From NCBI GenBank assembly GCA_902363555.1, contig CABJAM010000001.1, forward strand, positions 992,001 through 1,056,000: DNA of 64,000 nucleotides, in the 5' to 3' direction. The DNA is from Lachnospiraceae bacterium (GTDB lineage Bacteria > Bacillota > Clostridia > Lachnospirales > Lachnospiraceae). Numbering within the stretch: position 1 is the stretch's first letter; the number at the start of each line of letters is the position of its first letter. The notes below the pieces were generated by a model. That model ran no database searches. It saw nothing but the letters and a program-made list of their open reading frames with translations, and was not told where the DNA came from. This document shows positions 7,871 through 17,090 of this stretch, piece after piece. A program made the translations under genes and the position numbers.

Positions 7871-8884
7871 ATGAAAAGCAGGACAAAAAATCAATTATCT
7901 GAAGCGAAGATCAGGGAGCTTGTTAAAATCCATTTTGGAGCTCAATGTGAGGTCGGAGAGATCAGGGAATTAAAGGGTGGCATGTTTAATGCGATTTACC
8001 GGATTGAACGGATCAGAGAAAAGGATGCGGTGATCCTGAAGGTCGGCGTGATTCCGGGAACTACACTTCTCACCTATGAAAGAGACATCATGCCGGTGGA
8101 GGTGGAATGCTATCGCCGGATACGTGAACAGACGACCGTTCCGGTTCCGGAGGTATTGGCATATGATTTTAGCAAGAAAAATATTAAGAGCAACTATTTT
8201 TTTATGACAGCCCTGGAAGGCGAGCCATTTTCAAAAGTAATGAAAAAGATGGGGCAGGAAAATGTGGATAAGATCCGGGAAGAGCTTGCGGGCTATCTTT
8301 TTCAACTGCATGGCATAAAGGGAAGCTATTTCGGATATTTTACAGAAGACAAAAGCAGGCAGTACGCTACCTGGAAAGCGGCATTTTTCCAGATGTTTGA
8401 GCAGCTTCTTGAGGATGCCCGGGAGCATAAAGTCAGGCTGCCTTATAAACGTATTTCGGCGGCGCTCCGGCAAAATGCGAAATATCTGGAGGATGTAAAG
8501 GAGCCGTCGCTTGTGGAGTATGACTGTCACGAGGGCAATATATTTGTGAAGGATACAGGCCATGGATATACGATCGAGGGCATTCTTGACTTTGAGCGGG
8601 CATTTTGGGGAGATCCCATGGCAGATTTCCCTACGGCCTTTGTATTTACCGATGACATACGAAAAGAAAAGGCATTTTTAAGCGCATATCTGAGGATATC
8701 CGGCAAAAAAGTGTATACGGAGACGGATGTGAAAAAATATCAACTGTACAGGATGTACATTTTGACCATTATGGCGTCGGAGACATTCCGCTATGGTTTC
8801 CTCTATGGAAAATTACAGGGCGCGTGGGCAAAGTGGGGCATTAAAAAATGTCTGCGGGAGCTTGGGGGCGGCATGGATGCGTAA
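7871..8884 (+). CDS. APH-family phosphotransferase
   Basis: A 337-residue protein kinase-like fold enzyme of the aminoglycoside/choline kinase superfamily. Visible elements are the glycine-loop region (LKGGMFNAIYRI), an ATP-Lys region (VILKVG), the catalytic loop EYDCHEGNIFV, and the metal-binding ILDFERAFWGDP. The usual His of the HxD catalytic motif is Glu here (EYD), but the catalytic Asp and Asn remain. The ATG at 7871 follows GGGAGGGAAAG; the longer in-frame start at 7811 has no such site. It overlaps the MATE gene by 8 bases, so the two are translationally coupled. The substrate is unknown; resistance is possible but unproven. Confidence 0.8.
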   Translation: MKSRTKNQLSEAKIRELVKIHFGAQCEVGEIRELKGGMFNAIYRIERIREKDAVILKVGVIPGTTLLTYERDIMPVEVECYRRIREQTTVPVPEVLAYDFSKKNIKSNYFFMTALEGEPFSKVMKKMGQENVDKIREELAGYLFQLHGIKGSYFGYFTEDKSRQYATWKAAFFQMFEQLLEDAREHKVRLPYKRISAALRQNAKYLEDVKEPSLVEYDCHEGNIFVKDTGHGYTIEGILDFERAFWGDPMADFPTAFVFTDDIRKEKAFLSAYLRISGKKVYTETDVKKYQLYRMYILTIMASETFRYGFLYGKLQGAWAKWGIKKCLRELGGGMDA

Positions 8885-10214
8885 TGTGGGTGAAGATAAA
8901 CAACGGTTGATGGAGGATACGCCTGTGGGGCGGCTTCTTTTTAGAATGTCGGGCCCTTCCATTATCGGTGTTATGGCGTACAATCTCTACAATGTTTTTG
9001 ACACGGCTTTTATATCCCAGGGCGCGGGAACGGATGCGGTGGGCGGTGTGGCTGTATCCTTCCCCCTTTTTATTTTTCTGTCCGCCGTATCCTCTACTCT
9101 CGGAAATGGCGCGGCGTCGGTCATTTCAAGAGCTTTGGGGAAGCACGATTCTGAAAAAGCCGCCAGAGCTGCGGCGAATACATTCGGGCTGTTTTATGCA
9201 ATAGCAATACTCATTACAGTCGTCGGATTGGTGTGGCTGGATAAGTTTCTTATGCTCATGGGCGTTACAGAGACATTAATGCCATATGCAAGAGCGTACA
9301 CGAGAATTATTTTGGCAGGTGCCGTGACAAGTACCGGATTTTCCAACCTGATCCGTGCGGAAGGAAACAGCAGATATGCCATGCTCATTTGGGTGATCCC
9401 TGTCACCGCCAATATTGGATTGGACATTTTATTTATATTTGTTCTGCACATGGGCGTGATCGGAGCCGCGGCGGGTACAGTGATTGCTCAGGGGATATCC
9501 ATGGCAATGAGCTTTTACTACTTTTTTATTTCCGGTATGAGCGTATTGAATATTCGCCCAAGGCATTTTATTCCGGAATTTAAGCTTCTGGGGGAGGTCA
9601 TTGGCATCGGGATACCTTCATTTCTCCAACTGTCCGGGCAGTCGGCCGCATTGATCATCGTCAATCAGTTTTTAAAGGTCTATGGCGGGGATCTGGCCAT
9701 CAGCGCCTATGGGATTGCCAATAAGATCATTGTCTTCTTTCTCTTTCCCATACAGGGACTTGCGCAGGGGTTACAGCCGGTGATTGGATACAACAAGGGC
9801 GCGGGAAAAACCGGGCGGGTTAAAAAAGCTATGAAAACAGCTTCCGCCATGGCTGGAATTTATGGCATCGGAGCATATGCTTTGACGTTTCTCACGGCTG
9901 GAATATTTATGAACATTTTTACATCAGACCGGGCGGCCGCTCAAATGGGCAGTCATATACTTTGGATCGTTAATGCGTCCATCCTGTTTAGCGGGATTCA
10001 ATCGATGCAGACGACCTATTTTCAGGCAACCGGACAAAAGCTTATGGCACTGATGCTGGCTCTGTGTGGACAACTGTTTTGCTTTGTCCCGGCAATCCTG
10101 ATTTTGAGCCAATGTTTCGGATTGGAAGGAATATGGCTTGCATTTCCGGTTTCCGCGCTGGCGGCGTTGATTTTGTCAAGTCTGCTGTCTTACCGGCAAT
10201 TTGGACGTTTATAA
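8877..10214 (+). CDS. MATE family multidrug/cation antiporter (MepA-like)
   Basis: A 445-residue polytopic membrane protein with about 12 hydrophobic segments in two repeated halves, the MATE layout. Typical features are the N-terminal GRLLFRMSGPSIIGVMAYNL and the VFDTAFISQGAG region, and EGNSRYAM after TM6. It would export organic cations or drugs using a Na+ or H+ gradient. The ATG at 8877 overlaps the end of the APH-like gene and has a GGGGGCGG ribosome site; the longer upstream start lies inside the APH gene. The substrate is unknown. Confidence 0.9.
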   Translation: MRNVGEDKQRLMEDTPVGRLLFRMSGPSIIGVMAYNLYNVFDTAFISQGAGTDAVGGVAVSFPLFIFLSAVSSTLGNGAASVISRALGKHDSEKAARAAANTFGLFYAIAILITVVGLVWLDKFLMLMGVTETLMPYARAYTRIILAGAVTSTGFSNLIRAEGNSRYAMLIWVIPVTANIGLDILFIFVLHMGVIGAAAGTVIAQGISMAMSFYYFFISGMSVLNIRPRHFIPEFKLLGEVIGIGIPSFLQLSGQSAALIIVNQFLKVYGGDLAISAYGIANKIIVFFLFPIQGLAQGLQPVIGYNKGAGKTGRVKKAMKTASAMAGIYGIGAYALTFLTAGIFMNIFTSDRAAAQMGSHILWIVNASILFSGIQSMQTTYFQATGQKLMALMLALCGQLFCFVPAILILSQCFGLEGIWLAFPVSALAALILSSLLSYRQFGRL

Positions 10215-10240
10215 GGATATTAAAAATTGGTAAAAAATCC

Positions 10241-10271
10241 TTGACTTGGAGTGTGGTCCAGGTTGTATAGT
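10241..10271 (+). promoter_or_regulatory. MerR-type promoter (19-bp spacer with dyad)
   Basis: TTGACT (10241-10246) and TATAGT (10266-10271) are 19 bp apart. The spacer holds a near-perfect dyad, CTTGGA then TCCAGG. A long spacer with a centred CTTGGAG-type dyad is the hallmark of promoters untwisted by MerR-family activators, including the AdhR/NmlR-like group. No MerR gene lies in the window. Confidence 0.7.
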
Positions 10272-10352
10272 GTATGGAGAACGTTCGCGCGGATGTGTGG
10301 ACAGAACATGGATTTTACAGAAAATCCACGACAAGTTGAGGAGGAATATCGA

Positions 10353-11216
10353 ATGTCGAAATCAAAAGTTTATTTTACGAGAGAGCTGACCGGTGCAGCG
10401 ATGATAAAAATGTACGAGGCCATGCAGATCGAGCTGAAAGGAAATATTGCCATAAAGGTCCATTCCGGCGAGGTCGGTAATCAGAATTTTATCCGTCCGG
10501 ATTTTATGAAACCGATCGTGGATCAGGTGGGCGGAACGATTGTGGAATGCAACACTGCGTATGATGGCAAGCGAAATACGACAAAGGACCATCTGGAGAC
10601 GATCCGGCTTCACGGCTGGACGGGGATTGCCGACGTGGATATACTGGATGCTGAAGGCGATATGGAATTAAAGGTGGAAGGCGGCCAGCGCATTGACAAA
10701 AATTACGTGGGGGCGCATCTGGAAAAATATGATTCCATGCTGGTGCTTTCACATTTTAAGGGCCATCCCATGGGCGGCTTTGGCGGCGCGCTGAAAAATA
10801 TTTCCATTGGCCTTGCTTCTTCTCGTGGAAAGGCTTATATCCATGGCGCCGGAGATGTGGATGCGATGTGGACAGCGGATCACGATTTGTTTTTGGAGTC
10901 CATGGCAGACGCCAGTAAATCGGTTGTGGATTATTTTAAAGGGAAAATGGCTTTTATCAATGTTATGAAAAATATGTCCGTGGACTGCGATTGCTGCGCG
11001 GTGGCCGAGGACCCGGCTATGGGAGATATCGGTATTCTTTCTTCCCTGGACCCGGTGGCTTTGGATCAGGCGTGCCTGGATATGGTTTATGCTTCGCAGG
11101 ATGCGGGAAAATCCCATCTGATCGAGCGCATCGAGTCCAGGAATGGCGTTCATACGGTGGAAGCGGCTGCGGCAATCGGTGTTGGCAGCCGGGAATATGA
11201 GCTTGTGGAGATTTAA
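10353..11216 (+). CDS. DUF362 domain protein
   Basis: A 287-residue cytosolic protein that matches the DUF362 pattern (FTRELTG..., KVHSGEVGNQNFIRPDF, LSHFKGHPMGGFGGALKN). Many DUF362 proteins carry an added ferredoxin domain; this one does not, although it has a DCDCC cluster near residue 212 that might bind metal. The family's biochemical role is poorly defined. The ATG at 10353 follows GAGGAGG; upstream in-frame codons lack a ribosome site and would begin at the promoter. The MerR-type promoter suggests stress or electrophile induction, which is inference. Confidence 0.8.
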   Translation: MSKSKVYFTRELTGAAMIKMYEAMQIELKGNIAIKVHSGEVGNQNFIRPDFMKPIVDQVGGTIVECNTAYDGKRNTTKDHLETIRLHGWTGIADVDILDAEGDMELKVEGGQRIDKNYVGAHLEKYDSMLVLSHFKGHPMGGFGGALKNISIGLASSRGKAYIHGAGDVDAMWTADHDLFLESMADASKSVVDYFKGKMAFINVMKNMSVDCDCCAVAEDPAMGDIGILSSLDPVALDQACLDMVYASQDAGKSHLIERIESRNGVHTVEAAAAIGVGSREYELVEI

Positions 11217-11300
11217 AAATGGCATAGGATAATTGATCTGATTATTTAAATATAACAGTCGTCAGGCTTTAGGACCATATAACAGTGTTATATGTCTTCT

Positions 11301-11322
11301 AAAAACAGGCGGCTGTTTTTTT
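11301..11322 (+). terminator. Intrinsic terminator after the DUF362 gene
   Basis: AAAACAG and CTGTTTT form a short stem around GCGG, and the T-run continues to 11322. A second near-palindrome (CATATAACAGTGTTATATG, 11276-11294) lies just upstream. Confidence 0.75.
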
Positions 11323-11429
11323 GTATTCCGGATTGATTTCTGGAGTCGCTTCACAGATCTGGCTATGGGCAGCGTGGGCTGGGAAGAACTGTTATGCGAT
11401 ATTTCCAAAATGGAATCAGAGCCTGTCAC

Positions 11430-11465
11430 ATTGAATTGCAATTGGTGGTCACTATTTATTATAAT
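11430..11465 (+). promoter_or_regulatory. Promoter of the redox island with LysR-type half-palindrome
   Basis: TTGCAA (11436-11441) and TATAAT (11460-11465) are spaced 18 bp. The -35 box lies inside ATTGAATTGCAAT, an interrupted ATTG...CAAT dyad. The 9-mer TGAATTGCA recurs at 23979-23987 between the LysR gene and the solute-binding gene, so both may be LysR targets. That is inference. Confidence 0.5.
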
Positions 11466-11512
11466 AATGATAGTAAATACTATGCAATATAACTAATAGA
11501 CAGGTGGTAAAA

Positions 11513-13486
11513 ATGAATTATCAAAGTAAAAATGTAAAAGGGGATTTGGAGTGGCCTTATTTAATATGCTATGATAAGCTTACACATGTAAAAATTGATG
11601 TACTTATTGTTGGCGGCGGATTGGCCGGAAGCTGTGCGGGGATTCAGGCGGCCAGGCGCGGCGCTAAGGTGGCCGTGGCCGATAAGGCACCCATAGAGCG
11701 AAGTGGCTGTGGCGGTGCGGGGATGGATCACTGGAATAATGTTCTTGATTATCCAGGCAGCCCTATGACACCGGAGGAAAATATGGAAAAAGGTGTTACT
11801 CAGGGGCGCCAGGGGCATCGGGATTATATCGCTTTGAAGGGAACCTGGGATGCGTTGATGGAGCTGGAGGCCCTGGGTCTTCCCATACGTGATGAGGATG
11901 GTGATTTTACAGGATGTGCCACGAAGGATCATCAGAGCGGCCTGCTCAAAGCATACGACTATCGGGAATTGATCGCCGTCAAGCTGCGTGGCGGACAGTA
12001 TATTAAGCCGGTACTGTATGAAGGTCTTAAAAAAGAAGGTGTGCAGCTCTTTGAGCGATGTATGATCACCTGCCTTTTAAATGAACATGGAAAGCTTGGG
12101 GCGCGCATTGCCGGGGCGGTGGGCTTTAGCATGGAAACTGGAGAATTTTATGTGTTTCATGCAAAAAGCGTCATTATTGCAAGTGGTTATGCCTGTACGC
12201 TCTGGACCTATAACACGGAAATTACGGGGAACAGCTACCGCTGGGACCCTAACGAAATTGGAGAAGGGCTTGCCATGGCGTGGAAGGCTGGAGCACAGGT
12301 AGTAGGTATGTATAAAAATGGCCATACCAAAGCAGCTACCCCTTTTGCATGGCCCAGATTCGGTATCGGTAATCCTACGAATACATGGTTTCCTTGTTCC
12401 ATAGTGGATAATAAGGGAAAAGAAATACCATGGCAGGATGCAGATGGAAATATACTCACATCGGCTCAATTGAGAAACTATCCGACGAAGCATCAGATTT
12501 ATTGCGGTTCTTCCATTAGTGATGATTATAAAAAAATCACACTTCCAAATCTTATCTCAGATTTACCGGAGCGAATTGAGGACGGCGAATATGAACTGCC
12601 CCTGTGGGCGGATTTATCAGGAATGGCGGAGGATGAGCGGCGTTCAATCTGGGGGATGATGATTGGTAATGAGGGGAAAACCCGATACACAATCTTTGAT
12701 TTGTATACACGAATGGGATTTAATCCTGATAAGGATATGCTGATGGCGCCGGTTATGGAGCCGGAGGGATATAAATCCGGCGGGTGGTTTCAGGGAGAGC
12801 CGGGGATATGCAAAGCCTGGAGAGCAGAATCCTTTGGCCGTCAGGGGGAAATCGCGGTCGATTGGAATTTAATGACGAATATTGGAGGGCTTTTTGCCGC
12901 GGGTGCCTGCAGTGGCCTGGAGGGATGCTCTTATGCCTGCTCATCTGGTTTTTATGCGGGAAATCGGGCTGCGGAATATGCTATGGACGTATCCTGGGGG
13001 GAACTGGATGAGGCACAGTGGATGCAGGAGCGAGAACGGGTATACGCCCCCATTCGTCGTATGGACGCGCCTGATGCAGCAATCAGCTGGAAGGAGCTTT
13101 GGGGCGGAAGTGCCAGAGTTATGCAGCAGTGCTGCGCCAACTTTTTGAGCAGATCTACACTTGAGCTGGGCTTATATTGGCTGGATAGTATTAAGAAAAA
13201 TGAAGTCCGGCATACCTATGCCAGAAATCCCCATGAATTGGCGCGGGTGCTGGAAGATTCCACAAGAATTACCGTATCGGAAATGTTTTTGCACGGCTGC
13301 CTGGCTCAATTGGGTGCGAGAGCATCGGATATAAAGCCGGGAACATATATATTTCAGCAATTAACGCAGGATGGAATTGTCAATTCCTTTAAGGAACCAG
13401 ATTACTGGTTAAAGGCGCCTTATGCGCCCGATTATTTAGATAATTATGTAAACTGTCGTTCCTCGGAAATGAAGGTGATGAAATGA
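11513..13486 (+). CDS. AprA/FrdA-like FAD-dependent oxidoreductase
   Basis: A 657-residue flavoprotein. Residues 28-60 hold the FAD Rossmann motif (GGGLAGSCAG, then the VADKAP acidic end), and near residue 465 a second FAD contact (GGLFAAGACSGLEG) occurs, as in fumarate reductase and adenylylsulfate reductase alpha subunits. It lacks a secretion signal, so it is cytosolic. The next gene is an AprB-like ferredoxin that overlaps it, suggesting a heterodimer in which electrons enter through Fe-S clusters. The following NuoE/NuoF/HydA-like genes probably supply those electrons from NADH. No sulfate-activation genes are nearby, so true APS reduction is unlikely; the organic acceptor is unknown. 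The ATG at 11513 follows CAGGTGG. Confidence 0.85.
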   Translation: MNYQSKNVKGDLEWPYLICYDKLTHVKIDVLIVGGGLAGSCAGIQAARRGAKVAVADKAPIERSGCGGAGMDHWNNVLDYPGSPMTPEENMEKGVTQGRQGHRDYIALKGTWDALMELEALGLPIRDEDGDFTGCATKDHQSGLLKAYDYRELIAVKLRGGQYIKPVLYEGLKKEGVQLFERCMITCLLNEHGKLGARIAGAVGFSMETGEFYVFHAKSVIIASGYACTLWTYNTEITGNSYRWDPNEIGEGLAMAWKAGAQVVGMYKNGHTKAATPFAWPRFGIGNPTNTWFPCSIVDNKGKEIPWQDADGNILTSAQLRNYPTKHQIYCGSSISDDYKKITLPNLISDLPERIEDGEYELPLWADLSGMAEDERRSIWGMMIGNEGKTRYTIFDLYTRMGFNPDKDMLMAPVMEPEGYKSGGWFQGEPGICKAWRAESFGRQGEIAVDWNLMTNIGGLFAAGACSGLEGCSYACSSGFYAGNRAAEYAMDVSWGELDEAQWMQERERVYAPIRRMDAPDAAISWKELWGGSARVMQQCCANFLSRSTLELGLYWLDSIKKNEVRHTYARNPHELARVLEDSTRITVSEMFLHGCLAQLGARASDIKPGTYIFQQLTQDGIVNSFKEPDYWLKAPYAPDYLDNYVNCRSSEMKVMK

Positions 13487-13821
13487 AAGCTTATATAGTA
13501 CCTAATTTTACAGGTCCCACAGAGGCGGTTACCATAGATGCACAGCTGTGTGTGGGGTGCAATCATTGTGTCAATATTTGCAGGACACAGACAATTATGA
13601 AAAATCCAAAGCCCGGTAAACCGCCGGTCCTGGTTTATCCGGACGAGTGCTGGTATTGTGCATGTTGTGTGGAAGCATGCCGGACGGGAGCGTTGGAAAT
13701 GCATCTTCCCATTAACCAGAGAATCATGTACAAGCGTAAAACAACAGGTGAGGTTTTTCGTCTGGGAGCCGATGAGGCGCCGGAGAAAAGCTACTTCAGA
13801 ACGCCCTATGGCTGGCGTTGA
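13483..13821 (+). CDS. AprB-like ferredoxin with two [4Fe-4S] sites
   Basis: A 112-residue iron-sulfur protein with two cysteine clusters, CVGCNHCVNIC (about residues 23-33) and CWYCACCVEAC (about 51-61), each fitting CxxCxxCxxxC. The extended tail (YKRKTTGEVFRLGADEAP, ending PYGWR) resembles the C-terminal arm by which AprB wraps around AprA. The ATG overlaps the flavoprotein stop by 4 bases, so translation is coupled. Its likely task is to pass electrons to the FAD of the preceding gene's product. Confidence 0.88.
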   Translation: MKAYIVPNFTGPTEAVTIDAQLCVGCNHCVNICRTQTIMKNPKPGKPPVLVYPDECWYCACCVEACRTGALEMHLPINQRIMYKRKTTGEVFRLGADEAPEKSYFRTPYGWR

Positions 13822-13835
13822 AAGGAAAAAGTTAT

Positions 13836-14333
13836 ATGTTAGAAGAACTTGAACGTTATGAGGGAACGGATGAGCAGATTGCCCGCATCCATAAGATTGT
13901 TTCTGATAAAAGGGATATGAAAGGGGCTGTATTGCCTATCTTAATTGAATTACAGTCTGTTTTCAGTGGATTTTCAGCGGATATGCTCAAGTTAGTTTCC
14001 GATGATCTGAAGCTTCCAGTATCTCATATTGCCGGTACGGCCAGCTATTACAGCTTTTTTTCAACGAAATGCCGGGGAAAATATATTATCCGCATGTGCA
14101 AAAGCGCGCCCTGCCACATGAAGAATGCCGCAGAGACATTAAAAGCGTTTCAAAATGTGCTTGGGATCACAGTCGGTGAGACGACCGCAGACGGAAGATT
14201 CACATTGGAGACAACCGGCTGCCTTGGATTATGTACACAGGCACCGGCGGTTATGATTAATAACCAGGTATATACCTCCGTTAAACCGGAGGATGTGGAA
14301 ACCATATTAGAAAATTATAAGCAGGTGCAATAA
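13836..14333 (+). CDS. NuoE/HydC-like [2Fe-2S] thioredoxin-fold subunit
   Basis: A 165-residue member of the 24-kDa NADH dehydrogenase subunit family. The [2Fe-2S] ligands are seen in CKSAPCHMK (about residues 89-97) and TTGCLGLCTQAP (about 129-140). Together with the NuoF-like protein it would oxidise NAD(P)H. The ATG at 13836 follows AAAGGAAAAAG; an earlier in-frame TTG at 13818 overlaps the ferredoxin gene. One base separates it from the NuoF-like gene, indicating one operon. Confidence 0.9.
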   Translation: MLEELERYEGTDEQIARIHKIVSDKRDMKGAVLPILIELQSVFSGFSADMLKLVSDDLKLPVSHIAGTASYYSFFSTKCRGKYIIRMCKSAPCHMKNAAETLKAFQNVLGITVGETTADGRFTLETTGCLGLCTQAPAVMINNQVYTSVKPEDVETILENYKQVQ

Positions 14334-14334
14334 A

Positions 14335-15594
14335 ATGGAACAGATAAAATTACTGGTAAAGAATGCCGGTCAGAATGATCCGGAGTCTTTAGAGCAATAT
14401 TTGGCCCGTGGCGGCTATGAGGCGCTTAAAAGTGCAGCCAGAGGCTGCAATGGTGCTGATATTATTGAAATACTTTCGGCATCAGGCCTGGTGGGGCGGA
14501 GTGGTTCCGGTTTTCCGGTGGGGAAAAAATGGGCCGTTACCCTGGAAAAGGAGGCGCCGCAAAAGTATGTTATATGTAATGCGGACGAAGGTGAGCCGGG
14601 AACCTGCAAAGACCGTCTTTTACTCATGGAGCATCCCCATGCTGTTATAGAGGGGATTGTCATAGCAGGTGTTACAGTTGGAGCGACCCGGGGATATATT
14701 TACATACGTGGTGAATATGACGCGGCGGCCCATATTTTTTCAGAGGCTGTGAATGAAGCACGATCAGCCGGCTATTTGGGATGCCATATTTGTGGCTCCG
14801 GTTATGATTTTCAACTGGAAATCCGCCGGGGCGCCGGGGCTTATATGTGTGGTGAGGAAACGGCGCTGCTTGAATCTATTGAAGGACGCCGGGGAGAAAC
14901 GCGTATAAAGCCTCCTTATCCCGGGGAGGCGGGATTATGGGGAATGCCTACGGTGATCAATAATGTGGAAACAATGGCCAATATCCCTCTGGTACTTACG
15001 ATGGGAGCAGAAAAATATCGGACCTGTGGCACCGGGAGCAGTACCGGAACGAAGCTGGTGACTCTCTGTGGATGCATCAGGAATCCCGGTGTATATGAGG
15101 TTCCATTTGGAACTTCCATTCGCAGCTTGTTTTTAGATATTGGAGGTGGATGCCCGGAAGGAAAAAAGCTGCGGGCTGTACAAACCGGGGGCTTGTCAGG
15201 GCCGATCATGTCTGTGGATGTACTGGATACTCCATTTGATATTGCAGGTTGTAATGCTGCCGGAGCATTTTTGGGAACGGGAGACTTGATATTTATAGAT
15301 GAAGCTACAGATTTGGCTGGGTTGCTTGTTAATATAATGGAATTTTTCATGGAAGAATCCTGTGGCAGATGTGTACCATGCCGGATTGGTATACATACGC
15401 TTGTGGAGCTGCTGCGTGCCCTGGCCAGTGGAACCGCGGATATAGATACTCTGCGTCAGATTGAGTCAATTGCCCTTCATATTAGACAAACAGCGCGGTG
15501 TGCTTTTGGAACTGCGTCTGTAACACCGGTATTATCAGCATTGGAAAGTTTCTATGACTTGTTGACAAGCTGTGTGGAAAAGGAGGTGGTGTGA
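14335..15594 (+). CDS. NuoF/HydB-like NADH-binding flavoprotein
   Basis: A 419-residue protein of the 51-kDa complex I family. GRSGSGFPVGKKW (about residues 57-69) is the NADH/FMN glycine-rich region, ADEGEPGTCKDR the FMN-binding stretch, and ESCGRCVPCRIG (about 340-351), with a later single Cys, binds one [4Fe-4S]. It lacks the N-terminal [2Fe-2S] and C-terminal ferredoxin domains found in full HydB subunits, so it is a minimal form. It should oxidise NADH and pass electrons to the HydA-like protein encoded next. Bifurcation with ferredoxin is possible but not shown. Confidence 0.9.
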   Translation: MEQIKLLVKNAGQNDPESLEQYLARGGYEALKSAARGCNGADIIEILSASGLVGRSGSGFPVGKKWAVTLEKEAPQKYVICNADEGEPGTCKDRLLLMEHPHAVIEGIVIAGVTVGATRGYIYIRGEYDAAAHIFSEAVNEARSAGYLGCHICGSGYDFQLEIRRGAGAYMCGEETALLESIEGRRGETRIKPPYPGEAGLWGMPTVINNVETMANIPLVLTMGAEKYRTCGTGSSTGTKLVTLCGCIRNPGVYEVPFGTSIRSLFLDIGGGCPEGKKLRAVQTGGLSGPIMSVDVLDTPFDIAGCNAAGAFLGTGDLIFIDEATDLAGLLVNIMEFFMEESCGRCVPCRIGIHTLVELLRALASGTADIDTLRQIESIALHIRQTARCAFGTASVTPVLSALESFYDLLTSCVEKEVV

Positions 15595-15596
15595 TT

Positions 15597-17090
15597 ATGA
15601 ACAGTATTTCTGTGACACTTAATGACCGGCTCATAAGGGTTCCCTGCGGCACAACGATCATGGAGGCGGCTGCACAGGCAGGGATAGCCATCCCTTCTTT
15701 ATGTTATTTAAAGGATTATAACCAGCCTGCGGCGTGCCGTATGTGTATTGTAGAGGTTAAAGGTGCAAAAGGACCTGTGACGGCGTGTGATACAAAGGTT
15801 GCGGAGGGCATGAAGATACAGACGGAATCGGAGTTTATCCGAAGTCAGCGGAAAATGAATCTGGAACTGATCTGTTCAAATCATCGTCAGGACTGTACAA
15901 ACTGTCAACGGTTTCCTTATTGTGATCTGCATCGGCTGTGTCGGGAATACGGTATTGATGACCGTATCCACCGGTTTTCCCGTGAGCCTGAGATTGATGC
16001 ATCGGCACCTCACATGATACGGGATCAATCAAAATGTATCCTTTGCCGGCGCTGCATATCCGTTTGTGAAAAGATTCAGGGAGTTTGTGCCGAGGGGATT
16101 ACCGGCAGAGGCTTTGACAGCCATATCAGCGCAGGCGCGCTGGATCTGCCGCTGGCGGCCTCAGATTGCATCAATTGCGGACAATGCCTGGCTGTATGTC
16201 CGACCGGTGCGTTGATGGTCAAGGATGATATGGAGCTTGTCGTCCGGGAATTGAATCAGCGTAAGAAGCATGTGTTGGCCATTGTTTCACCAGAGCTTGG
16301 CCAGTGGCTGGGAACGTGCTTTCGCTTACCGGGGAAAGACGATGAGACTTTGAAAATGTCCGGGCTATTGCATAAAATAGGCTTTCAAGGCGTTTTTAAT
16401 CTTAATGCTGTGGCGGCAAAGCAGGAGGATTTACTAAGAGCCGAGCTGGAGACACATACTTTTGAAGGGAAGCTGCCAATGATTACGGCGGATTGTCCGG
16501 CATGGTTAAACTTCTGTTCGGCACGTTATCCGCAGCTTGAAAAATATTTATCCGCCCAGGAAAGCCGGACGGTTTATGCAGCAAGACAAGTGAAGGATGC
16601 TTATGCTCAGGTAAATGATATTTCAGCGAATGATATTTTTATTGTTACGATCAATGCCTGTGTCGCCGCCAAGACAAAGACAAAAGCCGCAGGAGCAGAC
16701 TGCCCTGTGGATGTTCATTTGACTCTCCATGAATTATACCGGTTGATTGAACGTGTATGCATTTCCACGCGTACTGCTCAGGAGATATGGCAGACGGCCA
16801 AAGCGGCTCCCTTCGACAATATTGGTGTGGAGAGTGACAATGAATATAATGATCCGGATGTTTTTCCTGTAAATGCGTCCGTACAGGAAATATTTGCAGG
16901 GAACAGGACCTTGTCATGTATAACAGTCAGCGGACTGAACGCCGCAGTTCCCATACTGGAACGCGTGAGCAGGGGAGATCCGGTCTGCGGACTGCTCCGG
17001 GTAAAGGCCTGCCCCGGCGGCTGTGGCAACGGTGGCGGACGTATCCGCTGCTATGATTATGAAGCTGTGGAAGGAGATAACGAGCTATGA
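15597..17090 (+). CDS. [FeFe]-hydrogenase-like subunit with altered proton-path residues
   Basis: A 497-residue protein with clostridial hydrogenase domain order: an N-terminal [2Fe-2S] (Cys36, 47, 50, 64), a His-ligated [4Fe-4S] (His96, Cys100, 103, 109), two [4Fe-4S] sites (147-157 and 191-201), then an H-domain. The four cysteines that hold the H-cluster in CpI are present (Cys300 in TADCPAW, Cys355 in INACVAAK, Cys472 and Cys476 in KACPGGCGNGGG). However, the position of the CpI proton-relay Cys299 is Asp, Met353 is Asn and Lys358 is Ala. It may be a weak or sensory hydrogenase, or an electron carrier that no longer makes hydrogen. The ATG at 15597 follows GGAGGTGG. No HydEFG maturases are in the window. 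Confidence 0.85.
   Translation: MNSISVTLNDRLIRVPCGTTIMEAAAQAGIAIPSLCYLKDYNQPAACRMCIVEVKGAKGPVTACDTKVAEGMKIQTESEFIRSQRKMNLELICSNHRQDCTNCQRFPYCDLHRLCREYGIDDRIHRFSREPEIDASAPHMIRDQSKCILCRRCISVCEKIQGVCAEGITGRGFDSHISAGALDLPLAASDCINCGQCLAVCPTGALMVKDDMELVVRELNQRKKHVLAIVSPELGQWLGTCFRLPGKDDETLKMSGLLHKIGFQGVFNLNAVAAKQEDLLRAELETHTFEGKLPMITADCPAWLNFCSARYPQLEKYLSAQESRTVYAARQVKDAYAQVNDISANDIFIVTINACVAAKTKTKAAGADCPVDVHLTLHELYRLIERVCISTRTAQEIWQTAKAAPFDNIGVESDNEYNDPDVFPVNASVQEIFAGNRTLSCITVSGLNAAVPILERVSRGDPVCGLLRVKACPGGCGNGGGRIRCYDYEAVEGDNEL

Noticed and set aside
11419..11433. AGCCTGTCACATTG identical to part of the promoter at 58906
   Set aside because: Only one repeat is present, there is no partner CACATT 19 bp upstream, and the distance to the -10 box differs from the other two sites, so it is probably chance.
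11513..13821. True adenylylsulfate reductase (AprAB)
   Set aside because: No sulfate adenylyltransferase, Qmo or Dsr genes lie in the window, and the neighbours are an importer and hydrolases.
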